DNA from: PMNU01 sp035479375
GTDB lineage: Bacteria; Patescibacteriota; Saccharimonadia; Saccharimonadales; UBA4665
Length of the DNA stretch: 64,000 bases
Assembly: GCA_035479375.1 (NCBI GenBank)
Contig: DATIIT010000006.1
Span: 1-64,000 of the forward strand
Direction: 5' to 3'
The notes beneath the pieces are model-generated. The model was given only the letters and a program-made list of their open reading frames with translations. It had not been told where the DNA came from and did no database searches. The translations under genes were made by a program, and so were the position numbers. Each line of letters starts with the position of its first letter. Positions within the stretch are counted from its first letter, which is position 1. This document shows, in pieces, positions 16,388-25,238 of the stretch.

Positions 16388-16417
16388 CGAAGTGAGGGAT
16401 ACAGTGGGGCGAGAGCC

Positions 16418-19400
16418 CTACTGCAACTTAATATTCGTCTCCCCGGCGACAGCGCGCAATTTCCCTAACGACTCGTCACTCGCCTTAATCCGCGCCGGCA
16501 ACTTAATAATCTGCCGGTTTTCGGCCGGGCCAAGCACCAAAACTACCTCTGTTTGCCCGGCATGTTCGTCGATGGTCTGCTTCAAGGAGCGCAGCAAATC
16601 CTGATTGCCGGCGTCTTGCAGCCGGACATAGACGCGCTGCGACTGCGCCTCCGCGGCAGCGGCGGCCGAGGCGGCAATCCGCGCCTTCGCAGGGCTCACC
16701 ATGGCAGCGGCCGGGCGCTTCTGGCCGGGCAGCTTCAGCCGCTTGCCGGTTTCCTGGTAGGCCTGGGCCTGCTCGGCAGTAATTTCTCGGGCATCGTCCA
16801 CCATCACCTTAATTTCCTCGCCGATGTTGCCCTCGCGGTCCTTGGCGCTCGCCTTGCCGCGGGCCAAAATGACGCGGTCGCGCTCCCACAGGCCAGTGGT
16901 TTGCTGGTAGGCGTTAGGGAACAGGATGAGTTCCAGCTCGCCGGTCGGGTCCTCCAGTTTCACAAAAGCCATTTTGGCGCCGTTTTTAGTGGTGATTTCG
17001 CGCATGTCGGTGATGGCACCGCCCACTACCACGGCTTTGCCGTCGTGCTCGGGCTTGAGCTCGGCGATGGGCATGGTTTGCTCGGCCAAATATTTAGAGA
17101 ACATGCTCAGCGGGTGCTGGCTCAAATACAGCCCCAAAAGCTCGCGCTCCCACAGCAGCTGCTCGCGCGGGTTAAAGATAACCGCCGCCTTCTCTAGGCT
17201 CAGCTGCGGCTTGGCCGCGGCAATGGCCGCCGCGTCGTCCAGCATGCCAAACAAATCCACTTGCCCGCTCACCAGGTCTTTTTGGATGCGGTTGCCGTAC
17301 GCCAAAATGACGTCCAGGTTGTGCAGCAGCTGCGAGCGGTCGCCAAAGCGGTCAAAGGCGCCGGCCTTCACCAGGCTTTCCAGCGCCTTGCGGTTACAGA
17401 TGCGCGTGGAGCATTTGGCCAGGTAATCTTCCAGCGTCTCAAAGCCGTTGCCGTTTTCTGAGCGGGCGCGGATGATCTCTTCCACCGCGCCGGTGCCCAC
17501 ATTTTTGATGGCGTCCATGCCAAAACGGATGGGCGCCTTGCGGTTTTCGGGATTATTTTTATCTGGCACCACGGCGAACTCGTGGAAGGATTCGTTGACG
17601 TCCGGCGGCAACACGTCGATGCCCATTTTCTGGCACTCGCTGATCTCGATGCTCAGGCGGTCGGTGTCGTCGAAGTCGCTGGTCATCAGCGCGGCCATGA
17701 AGGCAGACGGATAATGCGCCTTCAGGTACGCAGTCCAGTACGAGGTCATGCCATAGCACGCCGAGTGGCTCTTGTTAAAGCAGTAGTCGGCAAAGCCCAA
17801 AAGGTCTTTCCAGAATTTCTCGATGACGCCGCGCGGCACGCCGTTGGCCACCGCGCCCTCAATGAACTTGACCTGCATTTTGGCCATCACATCGTGCTTC
17901 TTTTTGCCAATGGCTTTGCGCAGCGTGTCGGCCTCGCCGCCGGTAAAGCCGCAGACCTCGCGCGAAATCTGCATGACTTGCTCCTGGTAGACGAGCACGC
18001 CGTAGGTGGTGCCGAGCGCCGGCTCCATCAGGGGGTGGGCGTACTCCACCTTTTCCAAGCCGTTTTTGCGCTTGATAAAGCTGTCTGTCAGGCCGGCGCT
18101 TAAAGGCCCCGGGCGGTACAGCGCGCCCATGGCGATGACGTCACTGAACTCGGTGGGCTTCAGCTCGCGCAAGTAACGCTTCATGCCTGAGGATTCAAAC
18201 TGGAACACGCCGGTGGTGTCGCCGCGACCCAACAGCGCAAAGGTCTCCGGGTCGTCCAGTGGGATGTCGCCCAGGTCGATGTCGGTTTTATGCACGCGCT
18301 TAATAATGCGCAGCGTGTTTTTAATGATGGTTAAGTTACTGAGGCCCAGGAAGTCCATTTTGAGCAGGCCAAGCTCCTCAATTTGCCCCATAGGGAACTG
18401 CGCGGCCACCACGCCTTTCTGCGCCATTTCCAGCGGCACAAACTTCACCAATTGGTCTGGGGCAATCACCACGCCGCAGGCGTGCACGCCGTGGCTGCGG
18501 ATGGTACCCTCCAGGGCGATGGCCAGGTCGATCACCTGCTTGGACGTCTCGTTGGTTTCGTACTCGCGCTTTAGGTCCGGGTCTTTTTCAATACTAACTT
18601 TCAGCGGGATGTGCCGCCCCTGCACCGGCTGCGGGATGAGCTTGGCCAGACGGTCGCTCTCGGCGTAGGGCACCTGCATCACCCGCGCCACGTCGCGCAC
18701 TGCGGCGCGGGCGGCCATGCGGCCAAAAGTCACGATGTTGCTGACGCGGTCGTGCCCGTATTTCTCCGCACAGTACTGGATGACTTCGTCGCGGCGGGTG
18801 TCCTGGATGTCTACATCGATGTCCGGCATGCTGATGCGGTCCGGGTTGAGGAAGCGCTCAAACAGCAAGCCGTACTGTAGCGGGTCGAGGTCGGTAATAT
18901 ATAAGGTGTAGGCGATGATGCTGCCCGCGGCAGAACCCCGCCCCGGCCCAAAGATAATCCCTTGGTCTTTGCCCCAGTTAATGAAGTCCTGCACGATGAG
19001 CATGTAGCCGTTAAAGCCCATGCCGTCGATGACGCCCAGCTCATACTGGGCCCGCTCGCGGACCTCGGCCGGCAGCTTTTTATTGACCTCGTCGATGCTG
19101 AGCTTGGCGGCTTCCTCGCGTGGCAGGCCCAGGTAGCGCTCGGCCAGGCCTTTGTATACCAGCTTGTCCAGGAAAGTCTTCTCTGTTTCGCCGTCTGGCA
19201 CCGGGAATTTGGGGATCAGGATTTTGCCCAATTCGATGGTAACTTCACAACGATCTGCCAATTTGCGCGTGTTACTGACGGCTTCCGGGCAGTAGTTTTC
19301 CCAGCGCTTGATGATCTCTTTGGGGTCGGCCACGTGCAGCTCAAAATTCTTGAGGCTCATGCGCTTTTCGTCGCTTAAAAATGAGCCGGTTTGGACGCAC

Positions 19401-20110
19401 AGCAGGATTTCGTGCGCGGTTTGGTCGTTATGGCTGAGGTAGTGCGCGTCCCCCGTGACCACCGGCGGAATGTCTAATTCCCTTGACAATGTAAGCAACT
19501 GCTCGTTTACTCGTACCTGCTCATCCCACTTGCTGGGATGGTCGGGGTGGCCGTGGTCTTGCACCTCGATGTAATAGCGGTCACCAAAGATTTTTTTGTA
19601 CCACTGGGCGGTTTCCACCGCTTGGTCGTATTGGCCTTGGCGCATGGCGTCGCCCAGCTCGCCACCGATACAGCCGGAGACCACAATGAGGCCCTCGTTG
19701 TATTTCTCTAGCAAAATGTGGTCGATGCGCGGCTTGTAGTACACGCCCTCCAGGTTTGCGATGGTAGACAACTGCATCAGGTTTTGCCAGCCTGTGTTGT
19801 TCATGGCCAGCAAAATAAGGTGGTAGTAGACCTTGTCTTTGCCTGGCTCCTTGTCGTGGATGGTGCGCGCCGCCACGTACGTCTCCATGCCAATAAGTGG
19901 CTTGATGCCCTTAGCGGTGGCCTCTTTGTAAAACTCGATGGCGCCAGTAAGCGTGCCGTGGTCGGTTTGCGCCACAGCCGCCATGCCCGAGTCCTTGACG
20001 TAATCAACGAGCGCCGGCACTTTGGTAAGCCCATCCAGCAAGCTGTACTGGGTGTGGTTGTGCAGGTGCACGTAATCAGCCGGCGTGAGCTTTGCTTCTG
20101 TCCCCTCCAT
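16418..20110 (-). CDS. dnaE: DNA polymerase III subunit alpha
   Basis: Replicative polymerase, 1230 aa, full-length DnaE. The N-terminal PHP domain begins HLHNHTQYSLLDG; the palm carries PDIDVDIQD near residue 428; GPGRGSAAGS and SHGVHACGVVIAP are also present. C-terminal helix-hairpin-helix, OB-fold and tail domains follow (VVVGGAITDMREITTKNGAKMAF). The ATG at 20110 comes directly after the stop codon of the upstream OLD-like gene (TAA then ATG), with a GGAG ribosome site inside that gene. dnaE translation is therefore probably coupled to a gene that looks acquired. It is convergent with the CAP gene across element A. Confidence 0.97.
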   Translation of the reverse strand: MEGTEAKLTPADYVHLHNHTQYSLLDGLTKVPALVDYVKDSGMAAVAQTDHGTLTGAIEFYKEATAKGIKPLIGMETYVAARTIHDKEPGKDKVYYHLILLAMNNTGWQNLMQLSTIANLEGVYYKPRIDHILLEKYNEGLIVVSGCIGGELGDAMRQGQYDQAVETAQWYKKIFGDRYYIEVQDHGHPDHPSKWDEQVRVNEQLLTLSRELDIPPVVTGDAHYLSHNDQTAHEILLCVQTGSFLSDEKRMSLKNFELHVADPKEIIKRWENYCPEAVSNTRKLADRCEVTIELGKILIPKFPVPDGETEKTFLDKLVYKGLAERYLGLPREEAAKLSIDEVNKKLPAEVRERAQYELGVIDGMGFNGYMLIVQDFINWGKDQGIIFGPGRGSAAGSIIAYTLYITDLDPLQYGLLFERFLNPDRISMPDIDVDIQDTRRDEVIQYCAEKYGHDRVSNIVTFGRMAARAAVRDVARVMQVPYAESDRLAKLIPQPVQGRHIPLKVSIEKDPDLKREYETNETSKQVIDLAIALEGTIRSHGVHACGVVIAPDQLVKFVPLEMAQKGVVAAQFPMGQIEELGLLKMDFLGLSNLTIIKNTLRIIKRVHKTDIDLGDIPLDDPETFALLGRGDTTGVFQFESSGMKRYLRELKPTEFSDVIAMGALYRPGPLSAGLTDSFIKRKNGLEKVEYAHPLMEPALGTTYGVLVYQEQVMQISREVCGFTGGEADTLRKAIGKKKHDVMAKMQVKFIEGAVANGVPRGVIEKFWKDLLGFADYCFNKSHSACYGMTSYWTAYLKAHYPSAFMAALMTSDFDDTDRLSIEISECQKMGIDVLPPDVNESFHEFAVVPDKNNPENRKAPIRFGMDAIKNVGTGAVEEIIRARSENGNGFETLEDYLAKCSTRICNRKALESLVKAGAFDRFGDRSQLLHNLDVILAYGNRIQKDLVSGQVDLFGMLDDAAAIAAAKPQLSLEKAAVIFNPREQLLWERELLGLYLSQHPLSMFSKYLAEQTMPIAELKPEHDGKAVVVGGAITDMREITTKNGAKMAFVKLEDPTGELELILFPNAYQQTTGLWERDRVILARGKASAKDREGNIGEEIKVMVDDAREITAEQAQAYQETGKRLKLPGQKRPAAAMVSPAKARIAASAAAAAEAQSQRVYVRLQDAGNQDLLRSLKQTIDEHAGQTEVVLVLGPAENRQIIKLPARIKASDESLGKLRAVAGETNIKLQ

Positions 20111-21934
20111 TTAACCCAACTCCATAGTATCTATAAATTTTTGTTTCTCTTCATCATTCGGTTCGTAGTACTCAGAGATACGAGCCTTAAAATGGTTAAC
20201 CTTATACAACTTCCTAAGTGTCCGTTTCTGCCTGTCATCAACCCCAAACGCCTCTGTGCCGCTGAGATCCGGGTATTTAATCTCTAGATCTTCGATAAAT
20301 TTTCTATCTGATTCATCTGGGAGTTCACCTGACGCCTTTTTCATTGCGCTGAGCAGAGGCCGAGGAGAGAGAACATCCTCAATCGCGCACTTTTCAGTGT
20401 AATTTATTGGGCTGGTAACGATTTTTATATCACCGTTACTATCGCGGCTAATCCTTCGTAGGTTCTTCCCTTCGCTTTTCTCTAGCGTTCTCAACTCATC
20501 AGATTTTTCCGGGTCGGTGTCAACCAGAAATATAATATTTGCCGGCTTCTTGCCTACCTTTAAGTAGTAGTCAGAAAACAACCGGTACATCCTTATGACT
20601 TCGTCTCTGCTATGGACAGGCTTGATCTTATAGCCAGAAAAATGTTTCTTAAGGTAATTGTAATCTGTTTGCCCCTCGCATATGACAAACCTGATGTTGG
20701 GGCTACGCTCCGCCCATGAGCCAAGCGACGAAAGGAAGTCAAATATCATCCTCATTTCATAGGGCGCCTTATCTTTGAGGACTTTATCTAAGAGGTTGTC
20801 TACACTGCTAGCATATAGTTGTCTGCCGTCATCGGTCTCTTCGATAAGAACCGCGCTGCCATCTATAACTTGTGCAATCCAGCCGTACCAGTGAGTCGTA
20901 AATACCACACTGCTGCCTAGTTGGCTAAGATTCAATAGCTTATCGAATTGCTGGATCTTTGATCCCGCATCCACAGATATTTCAGGTTCGTCTATGGCTA
21001 AAATGATTCTTCTTTTCTCGTTTTGCTCCAGGGTATCTATCATTACCCCTATAAAGTCCAGGAAAGCCTTCCGCCTTTGTCCGGAGCTCATATCGTGTAT
21101 ACCTATTGACTTGCCTTTTATTTGCTTGGTTAGTACCCGCCTGCCAAAAAGTGCTTGGGCCGCTAACTCGCTAATCAGCTTTTCGGAAAGCTTAGATTGC
21201 CCTCCTGTTTTGGGGCTCTTATAGTTGTAGTTACTGTCGACCTCTTGCAACTTTTTAACGACTTCATCCTCAAGGTAGCGCGCAATCCGTTCATTAATCA
21301 GATCAGCCAAACCTATCTTACGCTTACCGTCAGATACGGGCGAATTTTTTAGAATTTGCGTTATCTCGCTCACTATTCCGGTACCTTTAATGAGCTCTGT
21401 TGTCTCCGAGTTTATGTTAGTGCCGTCGTCTATATCGACTTCTGCGTTTATGTATACGTATTTAAACGAAGTAAGGATGAGTTCCCGGACGGCTTTAGCA
21501 ATGTCCTCTGAACCCTTGATTTCAGCAATGCCATCAAACAATCTCACTACACCAGTCAGATAGGTAATACACGAGATATAGAGTTTTTTGCCATCTAACG
21601 GTACACCTTTGGTCGCTAGGGCCTTGTGCAATGTCGGCGAGTATTTTACCAACTCCTCTAGCTCGCCACTGGACAGTTTGAGTTTCTTTAGGTCTTCTTC
21701 ATCGCACTCTATAATCGGCGCAACACCACATTCTCCTTCACCCTTCTTACCTGTCTTGTTGCGGAGCCACCTTTGGCCAGTAAAGAAAGCATACAGACCT
21801 TCTAGTACTGCACTTTTACCTACACCATTCTCGCCGATGAATCCTGTAAATCTTTTGTTATCAAAGAATAAAGGTACTATCTCCGTCGATTGATAGCACT
21901 TAAAGTTTCTTAATGCCACGCTAACTATTTGCAT
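20111..21934 (-). CDS. OLD-like ATPase with TOPRIM nuclease domain
   Basis: 607 aa. The SMC/RecF-type ATPase half has Walker A GENGVGKS near residue 35, an ABC-like signature MSSGQRRKAF, Walker B IILAIDEPEISVD and an H-loop FTTHW. The C-terminal half looks like a TOPRIM domain: FVICEGQTDYNYL supplies the Glu and FLVDTDPEKS the Asp-x-Asp. This order matches OLD-family nucleases, many of which act in phage defence. The start is chosen at MQIVSVALRNFKCYQS, where family members begin; TATAAT lies at 21960-21965. By eye its GC content is near 42%, far below its neighbours, so recent transfer is likely. Confidence 0.85.
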   Translation of the reverse strand: MQIVSVALRNFKCYQSTEIVPLFFDNKRFTGFIGENGVGKSAVLEGLYAFFTGQRWLRNKTGKKGEGECGVAPIIECDEEDLKKLKLSSGELEELVKYSPTLHKALATKGVPLDGKKLYISCITYLTGVVRLFDGIAEIKGSEDIAKAVRELILTSFKYVYINAEVDIDDGTNINSETTELIKGTGIVSEITQILKNSPVSDGKRKIGLADLINERIARYLEDEVVKKLQEVDSNYNYKSPKTGGQSKLSEKLISELAAQALFGRRVLTKQIKGKSIGIHDMSSGQRRKAFLDFIGVMIDTLEQNEKRRIILAIDEPEISVDAGSKIQQFDKLLNLSQLGSSVVFTTHWYGWIAQVIDGSAVLIEETDDGRQLYASSVDNLLDKVLKDKAPYEMRMIFDFLSSLGSWAERSPNIRFVICEGQTDYNYLKKHFSGYKIKPVHSRDEVIRMYRLFSDYYLKVGKKPANIIFLVDTDPEKSDELRTLEKSEGKNLRRISRDSNGDIKIVTSPINYTEKCAIEDVLSPRPLLSAMKKASGELPDESDRKFIEDLEIKYPDLSGTEAFGVDDRQKRTLRKLYKVNHFKARISEYYEPNDEEKQKFIDTMELG

Positions 21935-22054
21935 ATATCCCCAAACAACTTTGTTAATTATTATAGCCGAAACGTATAGACATAAGAAAAAATCTGGAGC
22001 CGGTTTTACTGCAAGTTGCCTTCCGCGCCGCCGCCCCGATGTATACTTATGCTT

Positions 22055-24406
22055 ATGAGTGAACTCGCCGCCGCCGAGGCTGCACCGTCCGCTGCCGAGC
22101 AGATCGTCAACCAAGTGCGGCAAGCTGCGGAGCTACCGCCAGACGAGCAGGCCGCAGTGTTTACCAACCTGCGCCTGCAGCGCCGAGTCAACGACTTCTA
22201 CCGGCAGCGCGTCCCCGGCGTACTAGACATTGACGATGCCATCGCCCAGCTCTTAGAAGGAGGCGAGACCGAGCTTGCCTTGCGCCTTATCACGCCCAAG
22301 GACGAAGAATATCCAGCGCTTGCCCCGGCCATGGCACGGCTGCACGGTGACGGGCAAGAAGGCTCAGGCCAAGTTAACGAGGACATCCTGGCCCTCATCG
22401 CGCAGAAAACTGCAGACTTTGAGCTGCGGCTTAATGAAAACCTGCCCACCTTACCCGAAAGAATGCGCGAAAGAGTAAGCTCCGAGGCCCGCGTCTTTTC
22501 GGCGGATCCAGAAGCTGCCCTGGACATACCCGCCTCCTTTTGGGAACAATACCTGGCCTTGCCCGAAGATACCCGCTACACCGTCATGTCTGCGCAACTT
22601 CCGCTGGAGACAACTATACACAGCTTGCATGCCATCAGCCATGGAGGCATGCTGCGGCATCTGGGCACTCTGCTGCCCATAGTCGGCACGCTGCCCGAAG
22701 GCCAACGTGAGGCATTTGTCACGGGAATGAGCAACGCCCTGGCAGTGTTGCGGGAGCGTAACGGCGGGCTTGACGTGCAGCCAGACACCATCCGGTTTCT
22801 AGGTTACTTCAGCGACCCGGAAATGGCTTTGGCGCTCGCCTCCGAGGTCTCGCCAAACCAGGAGGCTAACCGCGCCTTGTACTCGCTTAGCCTCATGCTT
22901 GGTGTGCAGTACGAGAATGGTAAGCCCCCGCATCCAATTTCCGGGGACGTGGCCGCCCTGCTGCCAGGTATTTGCGACGCCCTCCTGGCTGTGGGCACCC
23001 CTAGGCATAACTTGGATTATCTCACGCGGGGGTTGCTGACGCTGCACACCGGCCCGGATGACCAACTCCTCCCCGGGCTGGTGGCCAGCCTGTCCCAATG
23101 CCAAGAACTGGCCCTTAGCGACCCGCACGATGCCGGAGACTACGGCCTCCTATCCGAAAAAAAGCTTGGCGACGAGCTAGCGACCATCCTTGCCGCGCAA
23201 GGTAAATACGGGCCAGAGGAAACGCGGCTGCGGCTGGAGACGTATAGCGCCAAACTGCAGGCCGTGCGCAATGTTTATGACGCTCGGCTGAAAAGCATAA
23301 CAGAGGTCCGTGACAAAAAACGGGCAGCAGCCAAAGCGGAAGCAGCCGGCAACCCACCCGAGCCCGAAGATCCCGAACTCGAGAACCCTGAGCTGGAAAG
23401 CCCCGAACGCGAGAAACCCGAAGCAGAGAGCAAATACCCTGCCCTACTCCGTGAGCATGGCCTCAACACCTTCTTCGCCAGCCTTGACATCCCGGACGAA
23501 ATTGGCGCTGAAATGTACGAGGCCTGGGACTCATTCTCCGCCTTCGTATACGCAGAAACCACTTTTAAAATAGAAAAGATAAAAGACCTCGATGACGAGC
23601 AGTTGCGGATTGGCGCAATGAGACTCGCCGCGGTCCTGTACGAGCAAGCCAGCCACGTGCAATCCTACTGCGAGCGGTATGGCAGCGAGGAAGCCATACA
23701 GTTACACAACACCTTTGGCATCGTGAACTTTGGCCGCGCTACGCCCCAGCAATTCCACAACCAGCTCATGCGCTGGGAGGGTACTGTCCGCGGCGCCGAG
23801 GGCGTATTTGAGCCAACAGTTAATATATCCGTTGCCGCCCCAGAAGACTACAACATTGCGTTCAAAGGGGCAGCCAAAAAATTCTTCGAAACTTTCGGCG
23901 AGCCAGGCTCATTCTACTTTGAAGCGCGCAGCAAGAAGGCTTTGTCGCGAGCATTTGTGAAAGTGGGCAACCGCGAGCGGGCAGCCGGGCGGGATCCACA
24001 ACAAGAATCGGCGGTGCGCAACGTGATTATCAGCGGCCACGGAGCCCCAGACGGGCTTGCGTTGAGCCACCACGGAATACTCGACGTTGAGGCATACGTG
24101 GAGGCCATGCTGCGCATGAACAAGTTCAACGATAGCGGCGGCAAGGCCATGGCCGTGCCAAACGACTACAGCCGCCACCTAGGCAGCGCCTACCGTGTGA
24201 TCCTGGACGCTTGCTCCACCGGAGCAGAAGTGCCGCTCGCTATTAATATATCGGACGCTATCTACGCACACCATGGCCGGCCCACCGAAGCGCCACCGGC
24301 AGACTCCTACGGTTCCGTAATAGACCCCGTTACGCAGCGGGTGCAATATGCCATAGACGGTCCAGACGGTAAAAGGATTATGGTAGACAGCGTCCGCAGC
24401 GGATAA
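22055..24406 (+). CDS. Large orphan protein with a C-terminal caspase-like (clan CD) domain
   Basis: 783 aa. The first ~420 residues are helical and hydrophilic, with no signal peptide or membrane segment. A Pro/Glu repeat linker (PEPEDPELENPELES, about 430-455) follows, then a second helical region. The last ~130 residues contain NVIISGHGAPDGLAL (His-Gly near 660) and YRVILDACSTGAE (Cys near 719). Strand-His-Gly then strand-Asp-Ala-Cys-x-x-Gly is the catalytic dyad pattern of caspase/CHAT/gingipain-fold peptidases. The substrate is unknown. The ATG at 22055 is chosen because TATACT (22042-22047) ends 7 nt before it. It is divergent from the OLD-like gene. Confidence 0.8.
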   Translation: MSELAAAEAAPSAAEQIVNQVRQAAELPPDEQAAVFTNLRLQRRVNDFYRQRVPGVLDIDDAIAQLLEGGETELALRLITPKDEEYPALAPAMARLHGDGQEGSGQVNEDILALIAQKTADFELRLNENLPTLPERMRERVSSEARVFSADPEAALDIPASFWEQYLALPEDTRYTVMSAQLPLETTIHSLHAISHGGMLRHLGTLLPIVGTLPEGQREAFVTGMSNALAVLRERNGGLDVQPDTIRFLGYFSDPEMALALASEVSPNQEANRALYSLSLMLGVQYENGKPPHPISGDVAALLPGICDALLAVGTPRHNLDYLTRGLLTLHTGPDDQLLPGLVASLSQCQELALSDPHDAGDYGLLSEKKLGDELATILAAQGKYGPEETRLRLETYSAKLQAVRNVYDARLKSITEVRDKKRAAAKAEAAGNPPEPEDPELENPELESPEREKPEAESKYPALLREHGLNTFFASLDIPDEIGAEMYEAWDSFSAFVYAETTFKIEKIKDLDDEQLRIGAMRLAAVLYEQASHVQSYCERYGSEEAIQLHNTFGIVNFGRATPQQFHNQLMRWEGTVRGAEGVFEPTVNISVAAPEDYNIAFKGAAKKFFETFGEPGSFYFEARSKKALSRAFVKVGNRERAAGRDPQQESAVRNVIISGHGAPDGLALSHHGILDVEAYVEAMLRMNKFNDSGGKAMAVPNDYSRHLGSAYRVILDACSTGAEVPLAINISDAIYAHHGRPTEAPPADSYGSVIDPVTQRVQYAIDGPDGKRIMVDSVRSG

Positions 24407-24408
24407 GC

Positions 24409-24432
24409 AAAAAGCCGGCACCCACGGCCGGC
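24409..24432 (-). terminator. Terminator of the YtxH operon
   Basis: On the minus strand GCCGGC, loop CGTGGGT, GCCGGC, then UUUUU. It lies 3 nt after the stop codon of the convergent plus-strand gene. Confidence 0.75.
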
Positions 24433-24456
24433 CTGCTGCCCAGAATTGTACTAGGG

Positions 24457-24873
24457 CTACGCCTTCTTGAGGTACGACTTCAGGTGCTCAACGGCTTTGT
24501 TGGCTTCGTCGATGGCGTGCTTCAGGTCTTTGTCGTCGGCGTCGCCCTCGTGTACGGCGCTCAACAGCTCGCGGGCTTTTTCTTTGGCGGATTTGGCGGC
24601 TACCATGGCCTTGTCCATGCCCTCTTTGGCGCTACCTTTTAGCTCGGTGGCTTTGGCGCGGCCCTCGTCCAGGAGTTTGTTGAGCTCGGTGTGCAGCACC
24701 TTAAGCTCCTTTTCGGCGGTGTTGTAGGCGGACTTGGCGGTATTCTTGATGTCCTGGCGGGTTTCGCGGCCGCTCTTCGGCGCAGTCAGTAGCCCGGCAA
24801 CGTAACCGGCGGCGGCTGCCAGTAGCGTCCCAATTGCGAATTTCTTGATGGTGTCTTTGGAATCCTTGGCCAT
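24457..24873 (-). CDS. YtxH-domain membrane-associated protein
   Basis: 138 aa. An N-terminal hydrophobic segment (AIGTLLAAAAGYVAGLLTAPKSGRETRQD) is the YtxH signature. A long Lys/Glu/Ala amphipathic helix follows. The family is linked to envelope stress in other bacteria, but its function is not known. It is 8 nt downstream of the 85-aa membrane gene and forms a two-gene operon ended by the terminator at 24409-24432. Confidence 0.85.
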   Translation of the reverse strand: MAKDSKDTIKKFAIGTLLAAAAGYVAGLLTAPKSGRETRQDIKNTAKSAYNTAEKELKVLHTELNKLLDEGRAKATELKGSAKEGMDKAMVAAKSAKEKARELLSAVHEGDADDKDLKHAIDEANKAVEHLKSYLKKA

Positions 24874-24881
24874 ATACTCCC

Positions 24882-25139
24882 CTAGTCCTTATGTTTATGC
24901 TTCGTTACCATGTCGAAAATAGAGTGGGCAAAACGCATGGCCGTCACTTTGCCGGCAGCGGCTTTGAGCAGCTCGGCAGCGGACTCAGCGGAGTTGATGA
25001 GCTGTTGGGCTTTGTCAGCCATTGCCCGCAGGGTACTAACGAGCTTAATGACCTGCACCATGGCCGCAATCGCCAAAATAAGGAACAGCGCGAGTGCCGC
25101 TGCCAGGACGATGACGAGGATTTGTTCGGCGGTATTCAT
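24882..25139 (-). CDS. Small DUF948-like membrane protein
   Basis: 85 aa. One N-terminal membrane helix (ILVIVLAAALALFLILAIAAMV) followed by a coiled-coil-like helix (LVSTLRAMADKAQQLINSAESAAELL). This layout and the pairing with a YtxH gene are typical of DUF948-type proteins. It is the first gene of the operon with the YtxH gene. The function is unknown. Confidence 0.8.
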   Translation of the reverse strand: MNTAEQILVIVLAAALALFLILAIAAMVQVIKLVSTLRAMADKAQQLINSAESAAELLKAAAGKVTAMRFAHSIFDMVTKHKHKD

Positions 25140-25238
25140 AAGCTAATTGTACTCCAAGTATACAGCGATCGGTAAGGATAGCAAGCCAATATTCTACCGT
25201 GCCCGCTTTTGGCAGCGTGGTACAATGTATGGTGAAGT

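Noticed and set aside
16102..16417. Element A as tmRNA, RNase P RNA, 6S RNA or an integron attC site
   Set aside because: None of the sequence landmarks of those RNAs is visible, and attC core motifs (RYYYAAC/GTTRRRY) do not bound the hairpins. No integrase is in the window.
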